Source of the DNA: Rhodocollybia butyracea
Lineage: Eukaryota; Basidiomycota; Agaricomycetes; Agaricales; Omphalotaceae
NCBI GenBank assembly: GCA_015501585.1
Contig: JADNRY010000059.1
Location: 214,932-278,931 of the forward strand
DNA: 64,000 nt
Direction of reading: 5' to 3'
Position numbers and translations under genes: made by a program. Of the stretch, positions 1 through 12,694 are shown piece after piece (within the stretch, counting starts at the first letter, position 1; every line of letters begins with the position of its first letter). Below the pieces are notes generated by a model. That model was not told the origin of the DNA and ran no database searches. It worked only from the letters and a program-made list of their open reading frames with translations.

Positions 1-3000
1 AAGGTGACAGTGATGATGAGGATTTCGAAAACGAAGTAGGGCGACCGAATCCAGGTACAGCGACCGTTGAACCCGTAGAGGGTAACATCATAAATTCTGG
101 CTCCTCAACGGGTAGCCTAAATATCGAACGAGCTATATCATCCTCACCTATCTCTCCGTCACCCATCTCAGAGGATGCTGTATCAGCGTTTCCGCGCCCT
201 CCTTCTACCCAGATTGCTGTTGTCACATCATCCGACCCAGTCAATCCTTTTGGGACTTTTGGACAAAGTACAGCAGCTGTTGCCGTGCGTGGCGGGCTGG
301 ATAGGCTATTTGGGGCTTTGGGGCTAGGGACACACGAGCCTCATGCGTCTGTCACAAGTTCAGAATCACTTGGAACAGGTTCGATTGAATCGAAGGAAAT
401 GGGTTCTTCAGAGAGTGGTGGTACTACTGCTCTAGGTCATCCGTCACAGAACGTACAGCATGATGAACCTGAGGAAGTCAATGAAATAGTCCACCCACGG
501 TCTCCTGCACTATCTTCCGTACGTTCGGATTCTGAATACTCTTCCGTTGGCCAACGACCCTCGCCAATACAACCTATTGCATCAGGTTCGGAGCTTTCTC
601 CGACTTCGCCCACTTTTCCACCTCCAAATTTTAGGTTCCCCGCTCAAAGGCCAGATGCAGACACTCCCTCTGTGTCTGCCATAACTCATTCTGATATCCT
701 TCCCCCGCACTCTCCTACTTTTTCTAGTGCATCCGGTGCCTCAGTGAGCGAATGGGAGGGTGCTTCTGACATCTATGATAACTATTTGTATCGATTTTCA
801 ATGGCGTCGAAGAACTCGAGGTTATCTCAAATGAGCGTGGCTTCAAAGTTGCCTCGGTCCATACCTTCAACATCCACTATGCCACCAGCTGGAACTATTC
901 CGCGCCCGCTCAGCTCTCCGACTATGTCTAGTTCTTCCCCCTTCAGTGTTCAAACCAGTTCCAAGTTAGAGGCAGTCCAACCTGCTGAGAATCAGTCCAA
1001 GTCAGCAGAGTTGGAAAATTCACTCTACACTTCCCTTTCGGCGGATTCCGCAGATACCAGTACTACCATCACACCGTCTCAGATCCCACCACGGTATGAT
1101 TCACTTACGATGCAAAGAGCCCCGAGCGTCTCAGCCTCGTCGCGTTCGCTACACTCCCGCCGTTCCGTGGCTTCCAGTCATTACGCAGGCTCTCCCCATC
1201 AATCAGACGAGTCGGATGACGAATCCATCTACTCTCGACTATCGTCAAAGCCTTCGTTGTCTTTACTCGAGGCCCACGCAGCAGCCTTGCTTGAAAACCA
1301 GGAGAGGGTAAACACAACATCGGCCTTGAACGTGGTGAAGAACAGTCCTAGCCCAAGTATCACCACTTTTGAGAAAATTCCCTCCGTGAGTAAGAATAGA
1401 CCATCTCCGCTGGATCTTACCAAGGATCAAGCCCGTGCATTGAATACTACGCACGGGATAGCTGGACCCTCACCGTTGCTACACACTCGGTGGGGAAGTC
1501 CAGTGAGTTCGACCGGTATGAGCACAGGCAGTGTTTATGATGACAAAAGTAGCGGAGGATACCCTACTCCACCGATTGAAATCATGCATGGATCAGAGGA
1601 TGACAAGACTCAGACATTGTTGGCTGGATCAGCAGCACCATCAAAAGGAGAGCACCGACAGTCTCACAGAGCGGAGACAGCAGATCCTGTTCGAGCCCAC
1701 AACGATCCTGACTCGTCCTCTTCTACCAACAGGTAAGGGTTTGTGTTTCCAGCGTGTGACAATATTTTTAACACTTGGTAATAGACCGTTGGTTATCGAA
1801 GACGATGAAGAACTACCTTCACATGCAATAGATCCTCAAGAGGGAGAGATGGACATGAGCCTCACCACTATGGAGAGTTCAGATTTACGATATGCGGACG
1901 GCTCTATGAGTGATATCGATTCTACTCCTTTTTCTTCTCCGAAAAACAAGAATGAATCGCTAGGGGTAACACCTCTTCTAATTTCGTCGAGTCCCTCTTC
2001 TCCCAGCTTACAAGTCACTTCACCTACTTCATCCCGTTCCGGCATGTCTGGGAGCTCACCCAACTCTGTTATATCCCCAGGAGATGGCAACTTAGATTCT
2101 GCGAGTACCCCTCCTCCATCTCCCTCACCGATTCGCCCAATTCCTCGCCCTTCCCTTGCAGAGCTTCGAGGTTACCCGGACTCTGCTGTTGAGGGACAAC
2201 GCCGGTCTCTATTCCTGCCTCATCCGAATTCTCCGAGGGCACCTCTTGAAAGTCCAGGGCCCATGTATATCAGAGACGTTGACAGCTCCCAGTTGCATGA
2301 ACTGAATCAAGTTCGACAAGGACCTGATCCTAAAAAGATTGCTTTGCATGTCATGCACATGGCCCTGAACACTCCACCTCCTGCCATGTCATTAATGCCT
2401 CCTCCATCATCCATGCCTATCCGCGGCACGAATAAACGTGGAAACCCACCTGCACCTCTTCCTCGTGGACCCACTATATATGCCCGTGTTGACGTGGACC
2501 TATCCACATCGAATGGACCCGTACCTATCACTTTTGGTGTTGAACCCATGGGTCCACCACCACTTCCACTGTATCACTCGCCAGATAACACGACCGCGAA
2601 CCTGCCTGGCGCAATGCAACCACCTGTTTCGCCTCGCGCCCAATTACCACCTACTATTCAATACCAACGATTGCAGGTTCCACAGGTGAACAGCGTCAAG
2701 CGGAGCGTGACAGCCTCCGCATCCCTTCCTACCACTTCTTTTGCAGGTGGATCACCACCTCTTATTCCAGGTTCAGTTCCCCAGCCGCTCTCCAGAGACA
2801 ATTTCACACCACGGGCCTCTTCGTCCCGGCCAAGATCGAAAAGTTTCTCTGCAGGCTCCAATCCTCCTGCTACCGTCGATGATCTCATTCCGTAAGCCTT
2901 TTATGTTCCGCTACGTGCTCCATTAATCACATTTTGCTAGTATACCTAATTCCAGTAACAGTGTTCCTTTGCGCACCCGGGGATCGTCGACTTCTCTCGC

Positions 3001-4890
3001 TTCGTCGCCCCCAGTGCCATCACCCTCCTCGCCGACCAAAGATTCGTTCTCGCCGTTACGACCGTCATCTTTGGGTAAACCTGCATCAAACTCCAAACTA
3101 CGCAATGTATTCTCTCCTTCTCCCTTGTCACTACCATTCAATGATTCCTCGATATCTCCGTTGATGAATGGGGTGCCCAAGTCCCCTTCAAGTCCTCTGT
3201 TGGGACCATCTCGTCCTAGTCAGCTCAGGAAAGTAACGTCTCTGGCTTCACTTCCCAGTGGGTCTCCCCCTTCTGCAAAGATTCCACCTTTGAAATCATT
3301 GACGGATGCTGGGCATGTTGAGAAGCCGCCAAAATCCCCCACAGCGATATCTCGACAGTCAAACGATGAGCCAAAGGACTCCGATGTTATGTCTGTCACG
3401 AGCTCTCGGTCACAAGCAATGTCGCCACCTCCCGTTGGCCGTCGAACTTCATTACAGTCAAAGCTCTCGATGCCTAATTTGCGTAGAGGGACTATGGGTC
3501 GTGAAGACAACTTTAGCTCGCCTATCGCCGAAAATGAAACCCTGCAGGTGCAAGACATGGACTTCGAGCTAGTCAGACCAAATTTCCCTGTTATTAGTAG
3601 TCGCTCTAGCGAGGATTCAAATTCAGGCTTTGGTAGGAAATCGGAATCTAGAACCGCAGAGGGAGGGTCAACATTGTTTAGACCTGAAAGCCCAGCAATA
3701 TCAATCTCTTCTGGCATTTCTGGGACGTCTCGTATCACCACCGGAGTTTCATCAGATTCTGCTGCATTCCGCTCCAAAGCATCAATCAGGGCCTCGGATT
3801 CGGAAGCTTCTATGGATGCTCACCGTCAAAGAGAGCAGAAATGGATGACACTGATATCCACTGTCCCTGCTGTGCAAGCACGAAAAAACAAGAAAACGCG
3901 GAAGTTGCTCGGGGAGGGTGTGCCGTCGTCTGTCAGATACCTGGTCTGGGCGCATCTGACGAACGCGAAATCCAAGGGTGTTGCAGGTGTCTATTCGCAG
4001 TTGAGTAAACGTGTGAGAGTGGCTGCATTTGCGGATATGGAGAGAGACGTCAAGAGGTGTTTTGGGGAGCATCCTCATCTTCAATCCACCGAAGGCCCGT
4101 TGATTTCACTACTCCAGGCCTATCTGACCATGGTGCCCGATGTGCAGTACTCGACAGGTTTGTGCTTTTCCGTCCCTTCGTACTGGTAGTCTTTGCTTAA
4201 TGACTTCGATGTCAGGGCTTACGTTGATTGCTGGGCATACGCTTCTCCTGGCCCCAGAAGAAGATGCATTTTGGATTTTTGTTTCCGTAATGGATTCTGC
4301 GCTTCGGCCCTACTTCTCCCCCAATTCCACACAGATGGAGGTTGATGCTGCACTCTTTAGTCGTGCGCTCGAGGCAAACGATGCGCAGGTGTCGAGGAAA
4401 GTGCTGGTTGACATGAGCATAAATCCTGCGCATATCTGTTTTCCTTGGTCAGACCAGATTTTGTACACTGTTACGATTTGGGCTAATGTAGAGTTTCATA
4501 GGTTTACAACATTGTTCGTCAGCACTTTACCAGGGGACTACGTCAATAGAGTTTGGGATTTGTTCTTGTATGAAGGTATACTAATCTCCTTGACTCTTTT
4601 TCAAGTTATCGTTTATATGTATCTTTCTAGGAATACCCATCCTGATCCGTGTAGGTTTAGCGATCCTCTATTGCTGTCGTCGCGTCATTTTGGAAGCTAC
4701 GTCTGAAGACGCAGTTCTGTACTACTTGAAACGCCCTTCGCCTACATGGCTACCTCCAACCCCCGATGCATTTATGACACTTGCGTTTTCATTCAAGGTA
4801 AAGGATGACGAGGTGAGGAAGCAGAGGGTGAAGATGGAGAAGCAAGTTAAAAAAGCAAACCCAGGGGCAGGGAGCGCGATTGGCCGCTAA
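1..4890 (+). CDS. TBC-domain (Rab GTPase-activating) protein, 5'-truncated
   Basis: The frame is open from the left edge, so the N-terminus is missing. About 1,200 visible residues of Ser/Pro-rich, probably disordered sequence precede a C-terminal TBC domain from about 3830. Introns I place: 1733-1784, 2892-2940, 4158-4215, 4448-4501 and 4575-4630; each junction restores the frame and rebuilds TBC blocks (GEGVPSSVRYLVW, FPWFTTLFVSTLPGDYVNRVWDLFLYEG split by introns). The family accelerates GTP hydrolysis on Rab proteins using an arginine in IxxDxxR and a glutamine in YxQG. Here the arginine motif is present (MERDVKR), but the second motif reads YSTG, so the glutamine finger is replaced by Thr. 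The protein may therefore be an atypical or inactive GAP. The tail after the domain is short, basic and lysine-rich (KVKDDEVRKQRVKMEKQ). I cannot say which Rab it acts on. Confidence 0.9.
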
Positions 4891-5348
4891 TGGGATTTCT
4901 TTACCTCGAGAGGGGTGAAGTACTCTCAAGCTTTATTTTGAGTCGTCTTTTCTTGCATATCTCATCCTATTTACCGGAAAGTATCTTTATCATGTCATCA
5001 TTCACCGTCGTATATATATCTACATTTATCCTGCCATTCCGTCGTTTTGCTTTCATACAATCAATGCATACTATTATTCTCTTCGCAAAAGACTACTAAT
5101 ACGTTTTGCAACGAGCCTATGGCTCGTAGTGCAGAATGGGTGAGCAACGTAAATCACAAGTAAATCATGATCATTCCGAGTCATTCATGCTAACCGGCTC
5201 GCTCCGCGCGTCTGCTTTGGCCCGGCCAAAGCAGTCCTCACATTGTGGCTGTGCTTGTTCACATTCACGTCGCTTATCCAATCAAATACCATGAGCACGT
5301 GCAAAAAGCATCTGGTGACTGGTCATCGGATTCCGCTTCTACCTTCTC
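4891..5348. other. Intergenic: 3' end of TBC gene and promoter of ETFB
   Basis: No convincing gene. It contains an inverted repeat at 5111-5127 (ACGAGCC, TAT, GGCTCGT), a 23-bp perfect palindrome at 5212-5234 and a CACGTG at 5296-5301, the last two close to the ETFB start codon. Confidence 0.6.
5212..5234. promoter_or_regulatory. 23-bp perfect palindrome upstream of ETFB
   Basis: Two 11-nt arms (CTGCTTTGGCC and its exact complement) flank one central C. The site ends 114 bp before the ETFB ATG, where a dimeric transcription factor site or a 5'-UTR hairpin would sit. The palindrome is seen directly; any binding role is inference. Confidence 0.5.
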
Positions 5349-6319
5349 ATGCATCCTTCATCTGCAAGACTCCTGAATATCCTTGTCCCAGTCAAGCGGT
5401 GAATTATTGAAACTGCTTGAATTGTTGAAATTTTAACTAAATCTGCTCAGGGCAGTTGACTATGCAGTCAAAATTCGTGTAAACCCTCAACAGACAGGCA
5501 TAGATCTTAACGTGAAGCATTCGATGGTTAGTTGGCCAACTCAAGCCACGGGCTCGCCTAAATGACTTGCATCTAGAACCCGTTCGATGAAATTGCGGTG
5601 GAAGAAGCTGTCCGAATTCGTGAACGTCTTTCTAAAGGCTCAGAGCCCGTAACCATCACTGCTCTTACAATTGGGCCTGCAAAATCTATCGAGACACTTC
5701 GTACAGCTCTCGCGATGGGAGCGGATTCTGCTGTACACGTTGAAATACCAGAATCAGCCCCAGCACCGGAACCTTTAGGAGTTGCAAAGGCAATCAAGGC
5801 AGTCATAGAAAAGCAAAAGGAAAAAGAAGGCGTCGACATGGTTATTTTAGGCAAACAGGCCATTGATGACGATTTAGGACAGACAGGGCAGATGTTGGCG
5901 AGTTTGTTAGGTTGGGGTCAAGCGACTTTTGCGTCCAAGGTCGAATTAGACTTGGATGCCAAAAACGCGACGGTTACAAGAGAAATTGACGGTGGGCTTG
6001 AGCAAGTGCGTGTCAAGTTCCCCATGGTTATCACTACAGATTTGCGTTTGAACGGTACGTCGTCAAATTTAGCTTTGATTTGTTTGTCTTATCCATGTCA
6101 TATCTTGTAGAGCCTCGTTATGCTTCTCTGCCCAATATCATGAAAGCGAAGAAAAAACCCGTGACGAAGCTTACTCCTACAGACCTTGGTGTCTCGCTTG
6201 AGCCGCAAATGGAAGTCATAAAAGTGGTAGAACCCCCAAAACGTGTGGGTGGTTCAAAAGTAGAGAGCGTCGATGAGCTTGTAGAAAAACTGAAAACCGC
6301 GGGGTTCACCGCAGTATAA
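5349..6319 (+). CDS. ETFB: Electron transfer flavoprotein subunit beta
   Basis: Mitochondrial matrix protein that binds AMP and, with the alpha subunit, passes electrons from acyl-CoA dehydrogenases to ETF-ubiquinone oxidoreductase. Four exons (5349-5398, 5451-5526, 5577-6054, 6111-6319) encode 270 aa, close to the 255 aa of the human protein. Diagnostic blocks are [18 protein letters not shown] at the start (split by intron 1), [18 protein letters not shown] across intron 2, [30 protein letters not shown], and the dehydrogenase-docking loop [10 protein letters not shown]. The start is the ATG that puts the short leader MHPSSARLL before the first beta strand; I see no long mitochondrial presequence, as is usual for this subunit. 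An exact 17-bp tandem duplication covers the stop codon (6305-6338). Confidence 0.97.
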
Positions 6320-6338
6320 TATTCACCGCAGTATAATA
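6305..6338. repeat. Exact 17-bp tandem duplication over the ETFB stop codon
   Basis: Two adjacent identical copies of TTCACCGCAGTATAATA (6305-6321 and 6322-6338). The first copy encodes the last residues and TAA stop of ETFB; the second lies in the 3' UTR. Confidence 0.9.
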
Positions 6339-6636
6339 TCCACTAATAACTATTTGAGACTACTTGGCCATGAGTACATCGTGGGTACCAATATAAGGAA
6401 ATCTACAGATATTCAGGTTTAGACAGAGAAGCTCCTAGTACTTTCGTTAATCCGCTGAAACTTTGAAGGAGCGAGCTGATTACGGGACGAGAAAAATAAC
6501 AGAAAAGCACTGCATGATATAATAGCGAAGCTGAAGCACAAAGAAAACAAAACAGAATTGTCCCAAGATCCGATGTATTATTAGCGTTTTCATGATGGTT
6601 GAGCTTCGTTATCTTCCACACCCTTCACAACAGACA
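6320..6636. other. Intergenic between convergent genes
   Basis: Holds the 3' ends of ETFB (+) and the RING gene (-). No ORF with family features; nothing else seen apart from the second copy of the 17-bp duplication. Confidence 0.6.
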
Positions 6637-9600
6637 TTAGTCAGAGGGCCAAAGCAAAAAATCGGGGAGACTCGCCTTGCCCCGGCATGCAGGACAACTG
6701 TTTTTACATTCCAGCAGCCACCGATCTACACAATCCATATGGAACGCATGTTTACATTCCATCACCCGTACAGAGTCGTGTCGCGCATACTCATCCAAGC
6801 AGATTAAACACCGTTCAACGCAATTGCTTCTAACTTTCCCCAGATTCTCCCATTCGTTTATCTGTTCACCCTGGATTATCTCTAGGCCAGATTTTTCGAG
6901 TTGATCTTTTGAAACTGTCAGCGGAGACTCAGCGTGATTGAGCAGCTCGTTGAGTGATCTAGGAGACATCAAGAAGATAAAAATGTTTGACAGAGGAGAC
7001 GACTCACAGTAGCGCTTCAAAGGACGAATCTAATATACCACTATCGTCAGCTCCTGTAACGATCTCATGATCAGGAGGATAATAGCCTGTGCAATGGATT
7101 GTGGAAAGTTAGTAAACCAATGATTCGAATTGTTTAACAAACGCCACTTACCCCCAATAACATATATCAAGAAAGTCCTCGATCCAGGAGCAGAAAGAAT
7201 ATCAGGGAAGGGTACTGGTGTAGCAGTTTGCGTTGGATTGGGAAGTTGCTGTGTTTGTGTGCCTTGGCTGGTCATGCCTGTAGGTACAGACTGGGATGAA
7301 TCCACGTCCTCATCTTGGAATAGAGAGGTTGTAGGGGGTGTCGGGGTGGATTGCCGACGAAGACTTCTTAGTGCATTGGCGGCCCGACTCGGCCAACGGT
7401 TTCCACCTCGTGCTTCATCTGTGTCTGCATCGACCGGTGGATTTGGCCGTTCCGCCAAAGTGTTGGTGCCAGCAACAGCCGGTACGAGTGACTCCGTGGC
7501 CCAAATGGCATTGACACTCTGCAGCCCAACAATGATCACAGGAATTACTACGTCGTTATTCACTGTTGTGTTTGCAGCTGGAGGGTTTTGTATTGGCTGA
7601 GTTGATGATCCAGCATCCGCACTCGACTCCCCTGCAGTAGGCGGGGAGGCAGGTGATTGAGGTGAATGTAAAGGAGAAGCGCGAGTTACAGGCGAAACTC
7701 TGCTCAATCCACCTAATCCGGATCTCATATTCTGCGCAACACTCTCTGCTGCTGCGTGAGCCCGTGGTGCTGCTATGGGCGGAAAACGATAAAGGCGCCA
7801 ATAGTTGATTCTGTTGGGTGCATTTGGTGGACTGCTGGGAACATTGTTCACGGCCGTTGGCGGTGCTGTAGCATTTCCTCCTACAGATCCAATTGAAGTA
7901 GAGTCTGACGAAGGTGACTCTGCATCGACTGGAAGATCGGAGAGGTTATGCATCGAAGAACGCATCGAAGAAGTCGAGTTAGTCTCCTCGTCATCTTCCG
8001 GCTCAGGTTCAGGCTCGACATCAAGTTGTGAAAGTTCTTCCGTGGGTGCTCCTTCGGTGTTATCCATAGAGTCAGGCTCCGTTCGAACTGCCTCTGGCTG
8101 CCTTGCGATCCCTCGTCCGGTAAGCACGCCCCTCAAGTCAATTTGAAGATCTAAGAGGAACCGTTCGAAAGTGCCTTCCGCGGGCAATCCTAAAGCATCT
8201 GTTCCGGGTGCTCTTCTAGGAGTTGGCGACTCAGATCCAGTACTTTCCGAATCCGTAGCAATATTCGAAGGTGAAGATGGAGGTGAGGCAGAGATACCCA
8301 AATTGAACGCTCTTGCTATCTCACTCAACATCCTCTCCCTGGCGTCGCGGGGATTAGCGAGAAGCTCAACATCAGAAGCTCTTCTTTCCGCATCTACAGC
8401 GGCATCGGAATCAGCGATCGAGTCGTGGACAGGACGTGGATCATAATCACTCCTCCGATTAGACGGTTGGAGACCTAAACGGTTCCGTACTGTAGACCAG
8501 ACCTGTCGCATTCTATCCGCTCTATCGCGGTCTCCCAAGCCAGTATTAGCTGGGGCTCGCTCGGAGGAAGAAGTATTTTCTGTGGTTGATGGACCGGATT
8601 GACTGGATGGAGATGTGGTTGGAAGAAGAGGATTGTTGGGAGCGGATGGTCTCGAGGAGTCAGGAGAAGTCGGCGGTAGTGAGGAGATATCTGAAGTTCC
8701 TGTGAGCAATGAGGCGGCAGTTGCTGCTGCTGCAACACTAAAACAAATTGAAAAAAAGGAAATATACACGAAAGAAAAAGGTAACGAACCTAAGTAGAGT
8801 CCCAAGAACATCTATGCTGCTGGATGATATTGAACCGGATAAATCCTCGGGTGGGGGAGGCCGTTGGGGAGGTGTAGGGGGTGAAGGACTTGGGGATGGT
8901 GCATGTGCAGCGGTTTCTACTTCGGAGGCAGAATTCTCGCCAGAATATTCGGATGCTATAGCCATAGGTACTTCATTTCCTGGGCTGTCAGCATGTACAG
9001 AAGCGGAGCTTTCAGGTCTAGATCTCGACTGCGATTCAGGACTGCGGCGCAGCAATGCGGAAAGTCTGTTTGAGCTAGATGGCCGAGAGTCATCTTGGAC
9101 TTGTGGAGGCTCTAGGTTGGTATTGTTGGGATTCTGCGGCTGAGTCAGTAAACCCGCAGGTAGTGGGACGTCAGTAGTGTGTACTACTCCCTGAACAACA
9201 ACAAGAGTTCCTGATGGAGGGAACTGTTGGCGAGCAGGACCCGTCGTAGTTGCGGTAGAGGTCATGGTAGAGTCGATGTTAGCAGGAGCATTGATAGTGG
9301 AAGCACCATTATCAGCGGAGGTAGCCTCGGAGATCTCCGTCGCAAGAGCTGGCGCTAATTGCGAAGAAGCTGTTGAGTCATCTGGCCCCACCAAAGGCGT
9401 TTCGCTCGAGCTAGGAATATCAGACTCTGGATTAAAATCGCGGGTTTCTGTCGGAGATTCAGCTGTATGCTCTGAATTCAAGCTTGAAGATGGCAGGCCA
9501 TCATTAGAAACCGAGACTGGATCTCTGTCCCCCAGAAAATCCTCGTTCATCATGCCGTGAGCTGGCGCCTTGGACCATCGCCTGGATTTAACAAATCCGA

Positions 9601-9892
9601 TTGATCTCCGCCAAGCCGAACGGTGACCAGATGTCTCTGTCTCTGTCCGCGTATCCTCTTCATTGATTTCTGCTTCACTCTCTCTTGGTTTGACGAAATT
9701 CAGAATGCTTTTCCGCACCGCTCTGCTTCGTCGACCTGGAAAGGTTCTTTTGTGAGAACTTGTCCTTGTTGCTCGTCGTTGAGATGTGCTGCCATTCCTG
9801 CTATTGTTCTCTATAACCCGTTCAGTCTCGTTGGATGCATTGTCATCTCGTCTGGCCCCAGAGCCATTTACGCTGCTTTGACTTTGACCCAT
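6637..9892 (-). CDS. RING-H2 finger protein, putative N-myristoylated E3 ubiquitin ligase
   Basis: Exons on the minus strand are 9892-8790, 8737-7152, 7086-7008 and 6958-6637, giving 1029 aa. The RING-H2 lies at the extreme C-terminus (about residues 970-1015): CLIC, then ECKHAFHMDC, then CPAC, i.e. eight metal ligands in C-C-C-H-H-C-C-C order. The family recruits E2 enzymes. The preceding 900+ residues are rich in Ser, Pro, Thr and Asn and look disordered. I chose the ATG that gives MGQSQSSV, which fits the N-myristoylation consensus (Gly2, Ser6), so the protein may be membrane-tethered. The frame remains open 74 codons further upstream to an ATG at 10114, so the start is the least certain part. 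Substrates are unknown. Confidence 0.9.
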
Positions 9893-10158
9893 TGCCGTGA
9901 AATGAAGGAGAACAACAAGGAGAACAACAAGTAAAAGATGAGAGGAAGATTTTGGATCGTGTTCACGCCAGCGGTGCTTCACAAGGACAAGGGTTGGATT
10001 AAAAGGCTTATTAGAGTTCCTGTCGAAAGGAACAAGAAACGAAAGACGGCGATGGATGGAGAACGAGAGAGTAATGCGGTGCACATGACTGGCCGTGGCC
10101 GGCATAGCTTTCAATAATTTATCTTATCTATCTCGCTACTATAAGTTAAGTAAATTAA

Positions 10159-12422
10159 CTAAGCCGCCAGCTGTTTCATTTCAGTCTCTTTTCTCCACTG
10201 TTCTCCTTTGAACATCACCACGGCGGTACACACACCACTTACTCCCATAATAAAAGCGATGATGGTGTACATCCATCCTGTCAAACTTCATAAGGAACTG
10301 AGGCGCTGCAGCATAAAGAAGACTCACCATCTCCCAAGCCATCCTAACACATTGGATATGAAACTGTTTACTACATCGAAGAATTGCAGACTCCACTCAC
10401 CTGCATAGGTACTGCGATTTCTTCGAAAATGAACGCCAAAGTACATCTAAAGAAACTGTTCAGAGCGACTGCTGATGAGGATCGCCCAACGTTGGAATCT
10501 ACTATGTATGCCAGTGTGCTGGTATACACGAAGCTATGGACCCAGTGTGAGAAAAAATTGAGGATGTTTCGAATAAAGCCTACATGGAGGTGAAACCACA
10601 GGCGAATAACATGGCACAAACTCCCGCCAGGTTGACGCGTTCCTGAATAACCCAGGCGTACCCGACGACACAGAGAGGAAAAATTACCAACCCATGCACG
10701 GTACTTTTCAGACGCATCTATAAAACACACGCGTGAATTTCGACAGAAAAAATAAAGCGATCGACGGGGATACCTCTGGTGTAACACCACCTTCTTTGGA
10801 TTTTATTCGAGATAGCTGATGATCAGACCACCTTCCGCCCATGATACTACCAAGGATGGTCCCTATGCCGTATGCAACAAGTACAAATCCAATCTTAAGA
10901 GGATCCTGGAATTTCAACGTTAGTATGAGGAACTCCTCGTGGCGGATATCACGCACCAGATGGTAGTGGGTATCTAGGGATCGAGAAGTTGTGTACACAA
11001 GCACGAATGCAAATGCATAGTAAAGACCTGTATATACGTTGATTGAAGTCTCATTGTAGAGAACGATAAACTTTTCTGCGTACCAGAAGCAAACAACATG
11101 AACAAGTTATATTTACGAGATAGAATGACTGCCATTGGTTTGAGTGGGTTCACGTCCATTAATCCAAGCTCGATCTCAGGGATAACCTCGGGCGCTACAA
11201 CAGGGATTTCTTGCTTCTCGAGATCGCTCTCATCGTGGGTGGGAGATACTCTGCCAGCCTTCTCTTCCACGAAAGAGTCCTTTGCCTTGGATTCTCTTAA
11301 TCTTTCCTTTAGCACATTCTGGTAAGTGAGGCTACGCTCGTGACGGAAAGTGTCTCGAAAGAATAGTAAGAAGGACATGAATACAAGTACACCCATGATT
11401 GCGAGGAAATAGAACGGGCCACGCCAAGTAAATGCAGTTGTTAGTCCTCCACCTAATATCGAACCAAGAGAAGGGCCAAGTAGGGGAGCAATGTAGTATA
11501 TTCCCATCTGAAAATTGCAATGAAACATGGGACAGCTTTTTAAGAAATATGCCTACCTTCGTTCCTCTTTCTACAGGATCATAAATATCGGCCAATGTAG
11601 CAGCACCGATAGACATGACCGCGCTTGAGCTGCCGATGAAGTGTCAGTGTTATGAGAACATTTTTCCAACGAACGCAAACTCACCCAGCAGCTTGAAAAC
11701 ATCTAAATCCAAGTAATCTATAATGTTTATAATGAGTTATAGGAAATTGAACGCTGAAAAAGAGACTTACATTCCAATGTTCTTGCTAGTGGCGACCACT
11801 ACAGACCCCACAATATATATAGCCATAGACACGATGTAGACAAACTGTTGGAGTGATTCAGATAATTCTGGCAGGAACCGTCAGGCATTCTTACCTTCCT
11901 TCCTTTGACTTCACTAATCGCAGACCAAAACTTCGAACGATGAATAAGTGCAATTTGCGGGATTCGAGCTCCAGAAAAGCTTACTAGTGGTACAATGCCT
12001 TGCAAAAGGATGAAAAGCGATAGACTTAAACTGATTTGCGCGGCAGTAGCTGGCAAATCGGCCTGCATTTCGCCAACGGCAGCTGAATCGTCAATAATGA
12101 GAATTAGAGGTCTCGGATTGAATCAGTTATAAATACGGGTCTGTATGTTGGCCGATAATCCACCAATCATGGTTCCAAACGAGACTTGAAACAGCAGGAA
12201 ATTCTGTATCATAGATCAGCACGGCAAGGAGGATTCTGCTTGCTCGCGAGAACACACTTTACGAAAGTTAGACCACTTTCTGGGATCGTCCGCGACAGGC
12301 ATATGTTCAATATCAATCGTCGGTGACTCGTGAACGATAATAGTAGCAGCATCTTCATTCGATGTAGTCTCTGGATCAATATTCGAGTTGGTCGTCGTAG
12401 AGCCTGCTACAACTGGTTCCAT
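10159..12422 (-). CDS. MFS transporter of the DHA1 (polyamine/multidrug:H+ antiporter) type
   Basis: A 14-exon gene: 12422-12258, 12203-12137, 12082-11985, 11930-11895, 11844-11771, 11717-11685, 11629-11557, 11507-11084, 11027-10957, 10905-10774, 10717-10584, 10533-10401, 10343-10328 and 10277-10159. The sum is 524 aa and every junction rejoins a family motif. Seen in order: a hydrophilic N-tail (DDPRKWSNFRK), LFILLQGIVPLFWSAISEVKGRK (motif A region, split by introns), LGFRCFQAAGSSAV, GIYYIAPLLGPSLGSILGG (antiporter motif C), a central acidic loop, then GIGTILGSIMGGRWSD and YIVDSNVGRSSSAVALN. About 12 membrane segments are expected at the plasma membrane. Substrate cannot be told from sequence; family members export polyamines, azoles or fungal metabolites. 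One exon is only 16 nt. Confidence 0.93.
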
Positions 12423-12694
12423 GGCGGATTTCGTGAGGTAATAAAGATACATACCACAGACAGAACTCTTTTTATAAACTCGTCGTATCGGTTTATAGGC
12501 CGAAAAAGAAAGCTGCTTCAAGTCGTGCGATCGGAAACAAGATTTTTTGTGAGCACGGGCCGATTGACAAGTCCGACGGCCAACAACGAATATTGCAAGC
12601 GGCTTGAGCATGGTGATGATCAAAAGAATAAAATGAAGCTCCTTCTATTACAATGCAACTAGGGTACTTTTTCGTTACCGATGCGCGTGTACTT

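Noticed and set aside
7130..8446. Open frames on the plus strand inside the RING gene
   Set aside because: They mirror the Ser-rich minus-strand exons, have no start or splice context and no motif.
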